This document shows positions 1-5,367 of a DNA stretch of 5,367 nt, piece after piece. The notes beneath the pieces were generated by a model, which worked only from the letters and a program-made list of their open reading frames with translations, had not been told where the DNA came from and did not search any database. Source of the stretch: Ktedonobacteraceae bacterium (GTDB lineage Bacteria > Chloroflexota > Ktedonobacteria > Ktedonobacterales > Ktedonobacteraceae); assembly GCA_017354095.1 (NCBI GenBank), contig JAFMRP010000419.1, forward strand, positions 1 to 5,367, given 5' to 3'. The first letter of the stretch is position 1. Each line of letters begins with the position of its first letter. Position numbers and translations under genes: made by a program.

Positions 1-850
1 GCACTGGCAGATGCACATCGTGGTAATGGAGCGTGAAAGAATGCCCATGAAGTGCATCACCCTGGAGATCGCTGGCCCGAACCCCGGCTCTCTCATCCAG
101 ACCGTAGTACATGACACGGGCCCGGGTTTTCTGGTTCATAGCACGCACTTGAGGATCGTCGTAGTTGAGAAGAGCAATGCCATCTGGCGCGAGCGCCTCG
201 ACCAGTTCACTCTTGGCTATCGCAACGCGCTCTGGAGATCCAAAGGTTCTGAGGTGAGCTGAGCCAACGTTGGTGACAATCGACCAGTCGGGACGGACAA
301 TGCTACACAGCCAGGTCAGTTCACCCACCCATTCGGCCCCCATCTCCAGCACAGCATAGCGGTGTTCAGGTTCTAAACGCAGCAGGGTTAAAGGAAGACC
401 CACCTCATTGTTATAGGAGGCATAGGTTTTGAGGGTTGGAGTCTGTTGACTCAGGATGGCAGCAACGGCCTCTTTTGTCGTGGTCTTGCCATTACTGCCA
501 GTAATAGCGATCATAGTGGTGTTCTGCTGACGTTTCGCACGAACACGCGCGGTGGCAACAAGCGCCTCTATTACATCAGGAACGACCAGCTGAAGAAAGT
601 GAGGAGGTACATCAGCGGTAGGCTCGGTACAGAGAACGCCCAGCGCTCCTGCCTGCGCAACAGCAGGGATGAAGCTGTGCCCATCGACCTTTGCTCCTTT
701 GATCGCAACGAAGAGATCGCCAGATCCTACCTGACGACTGTCATGCTGAGCTGAGCGGAAAAGGAGGGCTGGATCGGGAGGAATACCACTCAGTAGCTGG
801 ATTTTTCCCTCATTTCCTTGCAGAATATCATGGTAAGAAAACATCTCCAT
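1..850 (-). CDS. murF: UDP-N-acetylmuramoyl-tripeptide--D-alanyl-D-alanine ligase (MurF), 3' end outside window
   Basis: This cytoplasmic Mur ligase uses ATP to join D-Ala-D-Ala to the UDP-MurNAc-tripeptide, the last cytoplasmic step of stem-peptide assembly. About 283 N-terminal residues are present; the family is usually 450-470, so the C-terminal domain lies beyond the left edge. The N-terminal substrate domain shows HDSR (36-39), GDLFVAIKG (44-52) and DGH (56-58). The central ATPase domain starts near residue 113 and has the P-loop GSNGKTT (118-124), YNNEVGLPLTLL (146-157), the EMGA...GEL segment (169-178) and TNVGSAHL...FGSPE (193-207), followed by AKSEL (212-216). These are characteristic MurF motifs, and the frame is open throughout. 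The start at 850 has AGAGGAA 10 nt upstream and AAAGGA 3 nt upstream. The ATG at 844 (Met3) is an equally good start, with AAAGGA 9 nt away. The PLP enzyme gene ends 43 nt upstream with no convincing terminator between, so co-transcription is likely. Confidence 0.95.
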   Translation of the reverse strand, partial: MEMFSYHDILQGNEGKIQLLSGIPPDPALLFRSAQHDSRQVGSGDLFVAIKGAKVDGHSFIPAVAQAGALGVLCTEPTADVPPHFLQLVVPDVIEALVATARVRAKRQQNTTMIAITGSNGKTTTKEAVAAILSQQTPTLKTYASYNNEVGLPLTLLRLEPEHRYAVLEMGAEWVGELTWLCSIVRPDWSIVTNVGSAHLRTFGSPERVAIAKSELVEALAPDGIALLNYDDPQVRAMNQKTRARVMYYGLDERAGVRASDLQGDALHGHSFTLHYHDVHLPV

Positions 851-893
851 CGTTCCTTTCTTCCTCTGAAATGTTATTTTCAAAAAAATCTAT

Positions 894-1868
894 TTAAGCC
901 GGGCTACTCGGATCTAGGCTTCCAAGTGCCTCTTGAAAGGCTGCTTCATCGATGTTGCCGCCGGAAACGACAGCGACGGCTTTTTGATCCTGGCTTGCCT
1001 GTGGATAGAGCAATGCAGCCGCGAGTGCAGCCGCGCCCGCTCCTTCCGCGCGAATGCCATTATGCTGCCAGAGCAGACGAATAGCCTGATCGATTTGTGC
1101 GTCGGAAACCAGAGATATCTCAAGATCCCGGGCCTGTTGTGCGATCTGGAAAGGAATAGTTCCGACCTGCCGAACCAGGAGTCCCTCGGCGCGGCCCACC
1201 GCCTGCTCTAATATCACGCGCCTCTCGTGAGCGAGAGAGAGAGACATCGCCGGAGCACTATCAAGTTCAACTCCAACGATCTTCACCCTTTTCTCCTGAT
1301 TCTGAAAGTATTGAAGGCAGGCTGCTAGGAGCCCTCCACCTCCAACCGGCACGAACACCGTGTCGAATTCTTCAGGGTGCTGGTCTTTAATCTCAGCAAA
1401 GAGGCTGGTATTGCCTGTGATGATATCATGATCGTCAAAACCAGAAATGTATGTTGCTCCTGTTGCCTCCGAAAAAGATACGGAAGTCAACCTGGCCTGC
1501 TCATAGTCACCATCCACCTTCACGACGGTCGCTCCATTTGCCTCTATCGCCGCTATCTTGACCTGAGCCGTTTTAGCAGGGACAAAGATGCGAGCCTGAA
1601 TACCACGGATGCGAGCAGCTATTGAAAGTCCCAACCCGTGACTTCCTGTGGAAGCTGCTGTCACGACCTGTCCCGTCGAGAGTCCACACAAAACGCGATA
1701 GCAATTTCCTCGAAACTTGAAAGCTCTGGTGATTTGTCTGGTTTCATCTTTGAGCCAGAGTTCTTTCCAGGGAGTTTTCGCATTGTTATATTGACATAAG
1801 GGGGTTTGAAGAACATGCTCATAAAATGACGAAGTACGTTCTGTTCCCCAGAGATGAATAAGTTGCAT
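894..1868 (-). CDS. PLP-dependent threonine/serine dehydratase-family enzyme (fold type II)
   Basis: This 324-residue cytoplasmic protein belongs to the tryptophan-synthase-beta/threonine-dehydratase superfamily. Such enzymes deaminate or racemise hydroxy amino acids (threonine, serine, hydroxyaspartate and related). Visible landmarks are LKDE (39-42), the PLP-lysine motif AFKFRGN (49-55, predicted Schiff-base Lys51), the substrate/cofactor loop STGSHG (73-78), the phosphate-binding glycine loop VGGGGL (175-180), AEGAGAAAL (274-282) and SGGN (302-305), where the pyridine-ring serine is expected. There is no C-terminal ACT domain, so it resembles short catabolic dehydratases, not the feedback-regulated IlvA. 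The STGSHG loop resembles the STGNHG reported for EutB-like hydroxyectoine dehydratases and differs from the SSGNHA or SAGNHA of most threonine dehydratases. The exact substrate cannot be told from sequence. AGGAG lies 6 nt before the ATG, which supports the start. The gene sits between dacA-like and murF genes, all in one direction. Family assignment is secure; activity is open. Confidence 0.9.
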   Translation of the reverse strand: MQLIHLWGTERTSSFYEHVLQTPLCQYNNAKTPWKELWLKDETRQITRAFKFRGNCYRVLCGLSTGQVVTAASTGSHGLGLSIAARIRGIQARIFVPAKTAQVKIAAIEANGATVVKVDGDYEQARLTSVSFSEATGATYISGFDDHDIITGNTSLFAEIKDQHPEEFDTVFVPVGGGGLLAACLQYFQNQEKRVKIVGVELDSAPAMSLSLAHERRVILEQAVGRAEGLLVRQVGTIPFQIAQQARDLEISLVSDAQIDQAIRLLWQHNGIRAEGAGAAALAAALLYPQASQDQKAVAVVSGGNIDEAAFQEALGSLDPSSPA

Positions 1869-1931
1869 AGATTGCTCCTGAATGAATAAGGGATTGAGTC
1901 ATCATAAAGTGTAAATACAAAAATGAAATGA

Positions 1932-1959
1932 AGGGCAGTTGGTAATCAGGAACTGGCCT
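1932..1959 (-). terminator. Possible intrinsic terminator or attenuator after the carboxypeptidase gene
   Basis: On the minus strand AGGCCAGTT and AACTGCCCT form a 9-position stem with one mismatch around a 10-nt loop. A T-rich but interrupted stretch (TTCATTTCATTTTTG) follows. The stem overlaps the last codons and stop of the carboxypeptidase gene. The long loop and broken T tract make it weak, so it may only reduce read-through into the PLP enzyme gene. Confidence 0.35.
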
Positions 1960-2887
1960 GGTGAGTTTTGGAGACGATCGAGATCTGGTTGAAGCCCCAG
2001 TTCAGGAGTGCTCTAGCGTCAGTGAAACGGTCCGCCTTACCCTGATCGTTAAATGGTTCTTGCAGTATGGCACCGATCAATACATGACCGTTCTGAGTGG
2101 CGGCAAACACCAGACATGCACCAGCCTCCAGGGTCGAGCCGGTTTTGACGCCAAGTATACCAGGATAGGTGCCTAATAGAGTATTTGTATTGGTCCAGTT
2201 ATATGAACTATGATCAACTGCCACCGGTACAGTGTATGTCTTTGTTTTGACAATCTGAGCGAACAGCGGATTTTTTAACGCCTCGCGTGTCAACTGGACA
2301 AGATCGGCAGCGGTGGTGTAATGACCAGGTATTGGGAGGCCATCGGATGTATAGTATGTCAGGCCATCTGGATTATTGTAGTGTGTATTGTGTAAATGAA
2401 GCTTGCGGGCATAATCATTCATTAAGGCAACAAAGTGAGCCGGGGAGCCACTGATACTGTCGGCAATGGCAATCGCCGCGTCGTCTCCCGAAGGCAACAA
2501 CAGGCCGTAGAGCATGTCGTGCATTGTCAATGTATCGCCCGTCGCAAGCTGAGCACTACTGCCCATGTTGTTCTTAACCTCATCAACTGCATCCTGGTTG
2601 ACGACGACTGGCTGGTTGAGATCGGCTCGCTGTATGGCGATAAGAGCTGTCATGATCTTAGTGGTGCTCGCCATGGGGTAACGCGTTTCCCCATTCATGG
2701 CCAGTAATGGGGTATTCGTATCGTTATCCAGCAGATATGCAACAGAGGTGTGCAAGGCTGGTGCCAGGTTATTATTACGGGCAACCAATGTGTGGATCGG
2801 GTCAACGATAAGTAATCCTAAAGCCAGCACAATAAGTACAGTTACTATTATGGTTCGTTTCATAGGAAGCATCTGCATCTTGTGCAT
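1946..2887 (-). CDS. D-alanyl-D-alanine carboxypeptidase, peptidase S11 (DacA/PBP5-like)
   Basis: This is a low-molecular-weight penicillin-binding protein of 313 residues that removes the terminal D-Ala from peptidoglycan stem peptides outside the membrane. Residues 11-29 form one hydrophobic segment after a basic MKR, an uncleaved anchor or a signal peptide. The serine-hydrolase domain follows: the SxxK motif is S74-T-T-K77 (in MASTTKIMTAL), the second motif is S133-G-D135 where most relatives have SGN, and the third is K248-T-G250. NNPDGL (171-176) is also typical of the family. The protein ends soon after the catalytic domain, so the C-terminal beta domain and amphipathic anchor of PBP5 are absent. 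The frame is open upstream to a GTG at 3025, but those 46 residues include a transposase-like piece and an Arg-rich stretch. The ATG at 2887 is preferred because AAGAAAGGA lies 10 nt upstream. Met9 (MKRT) is possible but has no clear ribosome site. Confidence 0.92.
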   Translation of the reverse strand: MHKMQMLPMKRTIIVTVLIVLALGLLIVDPIHTLVARNNNLAPALHTSVAYLLDNDTNTPLLAMNGETRYPMASTTKIMTALIAIQRADLNQPVVVNQDAVDEVKNNMGSSAQLATGDTLTMHDMLYGLLLPSGDDAAIAIADSISGSPAHFVALMNDYARKLHLHNTHYNNPDGLTYYTSDGLPIPGHYTTAADLVQLTREALKNPLFAQIVKTKTYTVPVAVDHSSYNWTNTNTLLGTYPGILGVKTGSTLEAGACLVFAATQNGHVLIGAILQEPFNDQGKADRFTDARALLNWGFNQISIVSKTHQASS

Positions 2888-2897
2888 ACTATACGGT

Positions 2898-2906
2898 TCC
2901 TTTCTT
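2898..2906 (-). promoter_or_regulatory. Ribosome binding site fixing the carboxypeptidase start
   Basis: AAGAAAGGA on the minus strand stands 10 nt before the ATG at 2887. It supports this start over the longer in-frame GTG at 3025, which would add non-homologous, transposase-like residues ahead of the signal anchor. Confidence 0.65.
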
Positions 2907-2931
2907 GTCTTTGATCGCCTACCTCTGCGCC

Positions 2932-2963
2932 GTCCCCTGCGGTGGCATCCTGGAACAGGGGGC
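2932..2963. repeat. 8-bp inverted repeat with 16-nt loop
   Basis: GTCCCCTG (2932-2939) and CAGGGGGC (2956-2963) pair as eight consecutive positions including one G-T wobble, with a 16-nt loop. It borders the end of the transposase-like piece and would lie in the 5' leader of the carboxypeptidase mRNA, about 45 nt before the start codon. It could be an mRNA hairpin, a protein site or a leftover of an element end; chance is possible. Confidence 0.4.
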
Positions 2964-3037
2964 AAGCCGTGTTCCACAGCGAATTGATCAGGCGAAACGT
3001 AGTCCAGACTCTCATGAGGCCGCACGTCATTCTGAAG
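2963..3037 (-). pseudogene. Remnant of an integrase-core transposase C-terminus (IS3/IS481-like)
   Basis: The minus strand encodes LQNDVRPHESLDYVSPDQF followed by AVEHGL. The pattern N-x-V-R-P-H-x-S-L-x-Y-x-(S/T)-P is the usual C-terminal signature of DDE integrase-core transposases of the IS3 and IS481 type. Only about 25 residues remain. An in-frame TAG lies just upstream at 3038-3040, another stop at 3053-3055, and no other frame upstream continues the domain, so the catalytic core is gone. Downstream the frame runs without a stop through an Arg-rich stretch into the carboxypeptidase. The match is read by eye and is short, so family assignment is tentative. Confidence 0.55.
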
Positions 3038-3126
3038 CTACGCGATCAGATCTCACTTTCACACCCTCTACTTTAGCGATCTGCGAAGCTTTCGTCATCG
3101 TGGAACTTTCTTAGGGGAAATGTTTG

Positions 3127-3154
3127 TTGACTACACTTTTTACGGTAGTAATTT
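3127..3154 (+). promoter_or_regulatory. Weak upstream promoter candidate for the two-component operon
   Basis: TTGACT (3127-3132) matches the -35 consensus at five of six positions. After 16 nt comes TAATTT (3149-3154), a poor -10. It could be a secondary promoter for the kinase gene; the extended -10 site further downstream is better. Confidence 0.25.
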
Positions 3155-3179
3155 TCGGGAGGGCGCGATTCGCAATTGA

Positions 3180-3188
3180 TGATATACT
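3180..3188 (+). promoter_or_regulatory. Extended -10 promoter for the histidine kinase operon
   Basis: TGATATACT contains the extended TGn element followed by TATACT, which matches the TATAAT consensus at five of six positions. No good -35 lies at the right distance, which extended -10 promoters tolerate. Transcription would start near 3195, giving a leader of about 37 nt before the ATG at 3232. Confidence 0.5.
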
Positions 3189-3190
3189 AT

Positions 3191-3208
3191 GGAATCTCAA
3201 GAGGTTCC
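3191..3208. promoter_or_regulatory. Imperfect palindrome at the predicted transcription start (candidate operator)
   Basis: GGAATCTC and GAGGTTCC are inverted copies with one imperfect (T/G) pair around a 2-nt centre, AA. The palindrome begins two bases after the TATACT box and covers the predicted start point. This fits a dimeric regulator blocking the promoter. As RNA the 2-nt loop would need to open, so a DNA operator is the likelier reading. The bound regulator is unknown; autoregulation by the downstream response regulator is possible. Confidence 0.45.
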
Positions 3209-3214
3209 ATCAGC

Positions 3215-3223
3215 GAGGGAGGG
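3215..3223 (+). promoter_or_regulatory. Ribosome binding site fixing the kinase start
   Basis: GAGGGAGGG is a strong purine-rich site 8 nt before the ATG at 3232. It decides for this start over an in-frame TTG at 3124, which would lie upstream of the best promoter and has no comparable site. Confidence 0.75.
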
Positions 3224-3231
3224 ATTGTTCC

Positions 3232-4680
3232 ATGATGAAGAGAATTTTGACGAAGGAGCCGTTGCGCTGGTTTCTACTGCTCTGGATAGCGATGGCGGTT
3301 GTCGGAACGCTTCTGGGCAGTAATATGCCAGAAGACTCGACTTTTGGGAGGAGTCAGATCATTCTTAGGGGCGTGTATGTTATGGCGCTTTCCCTATCTC
3401 CTCATGATTCCACAAACCTGCCTCTTATGATGAGGCAACTACCACCTGGTGATTTCATGAATCACCCACTCTCCCTCTCATCGATCCTCATCTTTCTCCT
3501 GCTCGCTGCACTCTATAGCTTTTTGCTCTGGAGTGGGCTTTCTGAGCGTGTGCGGCCCCGGTTCTTCTGGCTCTATTTTTTGCTTCAGGGTCTGCTCGTT
3601 GCAGTCATGCAGTGGATGCTGGGGAAGCATGACATCAATTTGAATTTCTACACATTGAATTTCTATCTGGTGCTGACACTGTGCGCGGTAGCCATGTTCA
3701 AACGTGCAACTCCGGTGCTGCTGGTTGGCATGAGCTGCCTGTTGCTGTATTTTGTCTTGCTTGGCATCCACCTCCCCCGAGATATGCCTCCTGAAAGGCT
3801 TTTGGCGACCTGGCTTAACATCTGGAACTTCTCCGATCTGACGACGATTGTCTTGTTTGTGCTGGGATACCTGATTGTGTACACGCAGCAATCCCGGTCT
3901 CAAATACAGCTCGAAGAGGCGCACCGAGAGCTTCAGGGAGCGCATAGCAGGTTAGCAGCATCATCCAGGCAAATTGAAACGCTGACCCTTCTGACCGAGC
4001 GCCAGCGCATCGCACGCGAACTGCATGATACCCTGGCACAGGGAATAGCCGGGATGATCATGCAATTGGAGGTCACTTCTGCTCAGGTGCATCGCAAGAA
4101 CTATCAGCAGGCACAACAGATACTCAGCCAGGCACTCGCTTACGCACGCAAGACGTTGCAAGATGCGCGACATGCCATTACCGATCTGCGTTCCAGAACA
4201 CCTCGCGTTGATCAACTCATCTCCTCAGTTCAGCAAGAGATCACGCATTTTTTCCAGAAGACGGGCATAGTGTATCACACCAACCTGAACGACCTGATTC
4301 ACACTCCTGCTCACGCTTGTGAACATGTCCTGCGCTTCATCGGCGAAGGGTTAAACAATGTGGCACGCCATGCTCATGCTCACCAGGTGCGTGTAGAAGC
4401 AAAGAGAGTGGAAAAGTGGCTCGTGGTCACTGTGCAGGATGATGGTCAGGGTTTTGATCCTACCAACCGGGCTCTCTATACTGGTCATTATGGATTGCTG
4501 GGGCTACGAGAGCGAGCTCACCTGGTAGAGGGAACATTGTCTGTGAACAGTTCAGATGGAAAGGGTACGACACTTGAGTTCCGTGTCCCTCTTGCTGCAG
4601 CAGACAGCCTTGAGTCATCTCGCACGGGGGTCACTCATTCCTCTTCCACTTCGAGCATCGAGGATCACACCTATGTCTGA
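3232..4680 (+). CDS. Membrane sensor histidine kinase, NarX/LiaS-type (HisKA_3 + HATPase_c)
   Basis: This 482-residue kinase autophosphorylates on histidine and passes the phosphate to the regulator encoded next. The N-terminal half has about six hydrophobic segments (roughly 13-30, 84-100, 112-130, 142-156, 160-177 and 200-217). The loop after the first helix is about 50 residues; other loops are short, so sensing probably occurs in or near the membrane. A likely coiled coil (about 220-252) leads to the dimerisation domain, whose H-box ERQRIARELHDTLAQG (256-271) carries the phosphoacceptor His265. HDTLAQ fits the HDxxxQ motif linked to phosphatase activity in this family. The ATPase domain shows the N-box EGLNNVARHA (372-381), G1 DDGQGFD (403-409), G2 GLLGLRERA (421-429) and GKGTTLEF (443-450). 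A Ser/Thr-rich tail of about 28 residues follows. No known extracellular or PAS/GAF domain is visible, so the signal is unknown. The stop overlaps the regulator start. Confidence 0.93.
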   Translation: MMKRILTKEPLRWFLLLWIAMAVVGTLLGSNMPEDSTFGRSQIILRGVYVMALSLSPHDSTNLPLMMRQLPPGDFMNHPLSLSSILIFLLLAALYSFLLWSGLSERVRPRFFWLYFLLQGLLVAVMQWMLGKHDINLNFYTLNFYLVLTLCAVAMFKRATPVLLVGMSCLLLYFVLLGIHLPRDMPPERLLATWLNIWNFSDLTTIVLFVLGYLIVYTQQSRSQIQLEEAHRELQGAHSRLAASSRQIETLTLLTERQRIARELHDTLAQGIAGMIMQLEVTSAQVHRKNYQQAQQILSQALAYARKTLQDARHAITDLRSRTPRVDQLISSVQQEITHFFQKTGIVYHTNLNDLIHTPAHACEHVLRFIGEGLNNVARHAHAHQVRVEAKRVEKWLVVTVQDDGQGFDPTNRALYTGHYGLLGLRERAHLVEGTLSVNSSDGKGTTLEFRVPLAAADSLESSRTGVTHSSSTSSIEDHTYV

Positions 4681-5350
4681 GAAGATTCGCGTGATCATCG
4701 CCGACGATCATCCAATAGTCCGTTCTGGCCTGCGCTTGATGCTTGGCATGGAAGAAAGGATTGAGCTGGTAGGTGAAGCCGCTGATGGAAGTGCTGCGCT
4801 TGAGCTGATTGGTTCGCTTCAACCCGATGTGGTTTTGATGGATTTGCGTATGCCTGTTATGGATGGGTTGGAGGCTATTGAACGCATACGTACCCAGTGG
4901 CCGCAAGTCGCCATTATCGTTTTGACTACCTACGACGAGGACGATCTGATGCTGCGTAGCCTTCAAGCTGGTGTACGTGGCTATTTGTTGAAAGAGAGCA
5001 GTCTTGACACCGTATTGCAAGCGATAGAGAGCGCTGCCCGTGGCGATATGTTGCTCCAACCAGACGTGATGAAACGCATTCTGCATCACGCAGCGCGTGG
5101 TGGTAGTTCCCCATCACCGCGACAAGAGAACAATGACTTCCAGCTGACGGCACGAGAGCGGGAAGTGTTAGCTGGAATCGCATCTGGAGAACGCAGTAAA
5201 GAAGTTGGCGCTCGTCTGGGCATTACACGGCGCACAGTCGAGTCCTATCTCAACAGTATCTACATCAAGCTGAATGTTGATTCGAGGGCAGCAGCTGTGG
5301 CTGTGGCTATCGAACGCGGTCTGCTTCCTCAACGAAGAGAAGAGAGCTGA
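4673..5350 (+). CDS. NarL/LuxR-family response regulator
   Basis: This 225-residue cytoplasmic DNA-binding regulator is the evident partner of the kinase just upstream. The receiver domain (about 4-122) has the acidic pair D11-D12, the phosphoacceptor D57 in VLMDLRMP (54-61), the switch threonine T85 in VLTTYD and the conserved K107 in YLLKES. A linker of about 35 residues leads to a LuxR-type helix-turn-helix: LTAREREVL (158-166), SKEVGARLGI (175-184) and the recognition helix TVESYLNSIYIKL (188-200), ending ERGLL (214-218). All key residues are present, so it should be functional. The ATG at 4673 overlaps the kinase stop (ATGTCTGA), with AGGA 8 nt upstream inside the kinase gene, which implies translational coupling. 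A longer frame is open upstream, but it is kinase coding sequence in another frame and adds nothing to the receiver fold. Target genes cannot be read from the window; the divergent envelope genes and its own promoter are candidates. Confidence 0.95.
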   Translation: MSEKIRVIIADDHPIVRSGLRLMLGMEERIELVGEAADGSAALELIGSLQPDVVLMDLRMPVMDGLEAIERIRTQWPQVAIIVLTTYDEDDLMLRSLQAGVRGYLLKESSLDTVLQAIESAARGDMLLQPDVMKRILHHAARGGSSPSPRQENNDFQLTAREREVLAGIASGERSKEVGARLGITRRTVESYLNSIYIKLNVDSRAAAVAVAIERGLLPQRREES

Positions 5351-5367
5351 AGGGCATTACGAGCTAT

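Larger units (their letters stand above)
2888..3231. other. Divergent intergenic region, carboxypeptidase / histidine kinase
   Basis: These 344 bp separate the two divergent gene groups and contain no intact gene. On the minus strand they hold a transposase-like remnant (about 2963-3037), an inverted repeat (2932-2963) and the carboxypeptidase ribosome site. On the plus strand they hold the kinase promoter, a palindrome and the kinase ribosome site. Between 3041 and 3126 nothing recognisable was found in any frame. A clear sigma-70 promoter for the minus-strand carboxypeptidase was not found here. Confidence 0.8.

Noticed and set aside
11..754. Plus-strand open frames of 83 and 102 residues at the left end
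   Set aside because: They lie antisense to murF, whose motifs are unmistakable, and they show no recognisable protein features.
1901..1906. TATGAT on the minus strand as a -10 box for the PLP enzyme gene
   Set aside because: No acceptable -35 box lies 16-18 nt upstream and there is no extended TG element, so it is not called as a promoter.
2889..2894. TATAGT on the minus strand directly before the carboxypeptidase ATG
   Set aside because: It touches the start codon and lies downstream of the ribosome site, so it could only serve a leaderless transcript; it also has no -35 partner.
3041..3106. Short 22-codon minus-strand frame starting ATGACGAAAGC
   Set aside because: It has no recognisable product and no conserved context in view; it is likely chance.
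3165..3173. Short palindrome GCGATTCGC upstream of the kinase promoter
   Set aside because: It has only four paired bases per arm, is easily expected by chance, and does not extend further.
3124..3231. Longer kinase start at TTG 3124
   Set aside because: It would begin upstream of the extended -10 promoter and lacks a good ribosome site, whereas ATG 3232 has GAGGGAGGG at 8 nt.
4556..4672. 39-residue N-terminal extension of the response regulator
   Set aside because: It is kinase coding sequence read in another frame; the receiver fold begins at the ATG at 4673, which has its own ribosome site.

Overview
The window is bacterial chromosomal DNA holding five genes in two divergent groups. GC content looks moderate, about half by eye. 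The LiaS/NarX-type kinase with its LuxR-type regulator, and the general style of the proteins, fit a Chloroflexota bacterium, possibly of the Ktedonobacteria. That placement is an impression from protein style; no marker gene here proves it.

Minus strand, read right to left from about 2887 to the left edge: (1) a membrane-anchored D-alanyl-D-alanine carboxypeptidase (peptidase S11, dacA-like); (2) a fold-type II PLP enzyme of the threonine/serine dehydratase family; (3) murF, the ligase that adds D-Ala-D-Ala to the peptidoglycan precursor, cut by the left window edge after about 283 residues. Gaps are 77 and 43 nt. A hairpin-like repeat over the end of the carboxypeptidase gene may partly separate it from the other two. 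Two of the three genes act on the D-Ala-D-Ala end of the peptidoglycan stem peptide, MurF by building it and the carboxypeptidase by trimming it.

Plus strand, from 3232 to 5350: a six-helix membrane histidine kinase followed by its NarL/LuxR-family response regulator, with an 8-nt stop/start overlap (ATGTCTGA). They form a tight two-component operon. Their position beside envelope genes suggests, without proving, a role in cell-envelope sensing.

The 344-bp divergent region (2888-3231) is the least ordinary part. On the minus strand it carries a short piece resembling the C-terminal end of an IS3/IS481-type integrase-core transposase, which reads without a stop into the carboxypeptidase frame. 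It also holds an 8-bp inverted repeat with a 16-nt loop. On the plus strand it has an extended -10 promoter (TGATATACT) whose predicted start point lies inside an 18-bp imperfect palindrome, a good candidate operator for the two-component operon. No RNA gene, CRISPR array or intact mobile element was seen, and there is no clear sign of a wholly new system.
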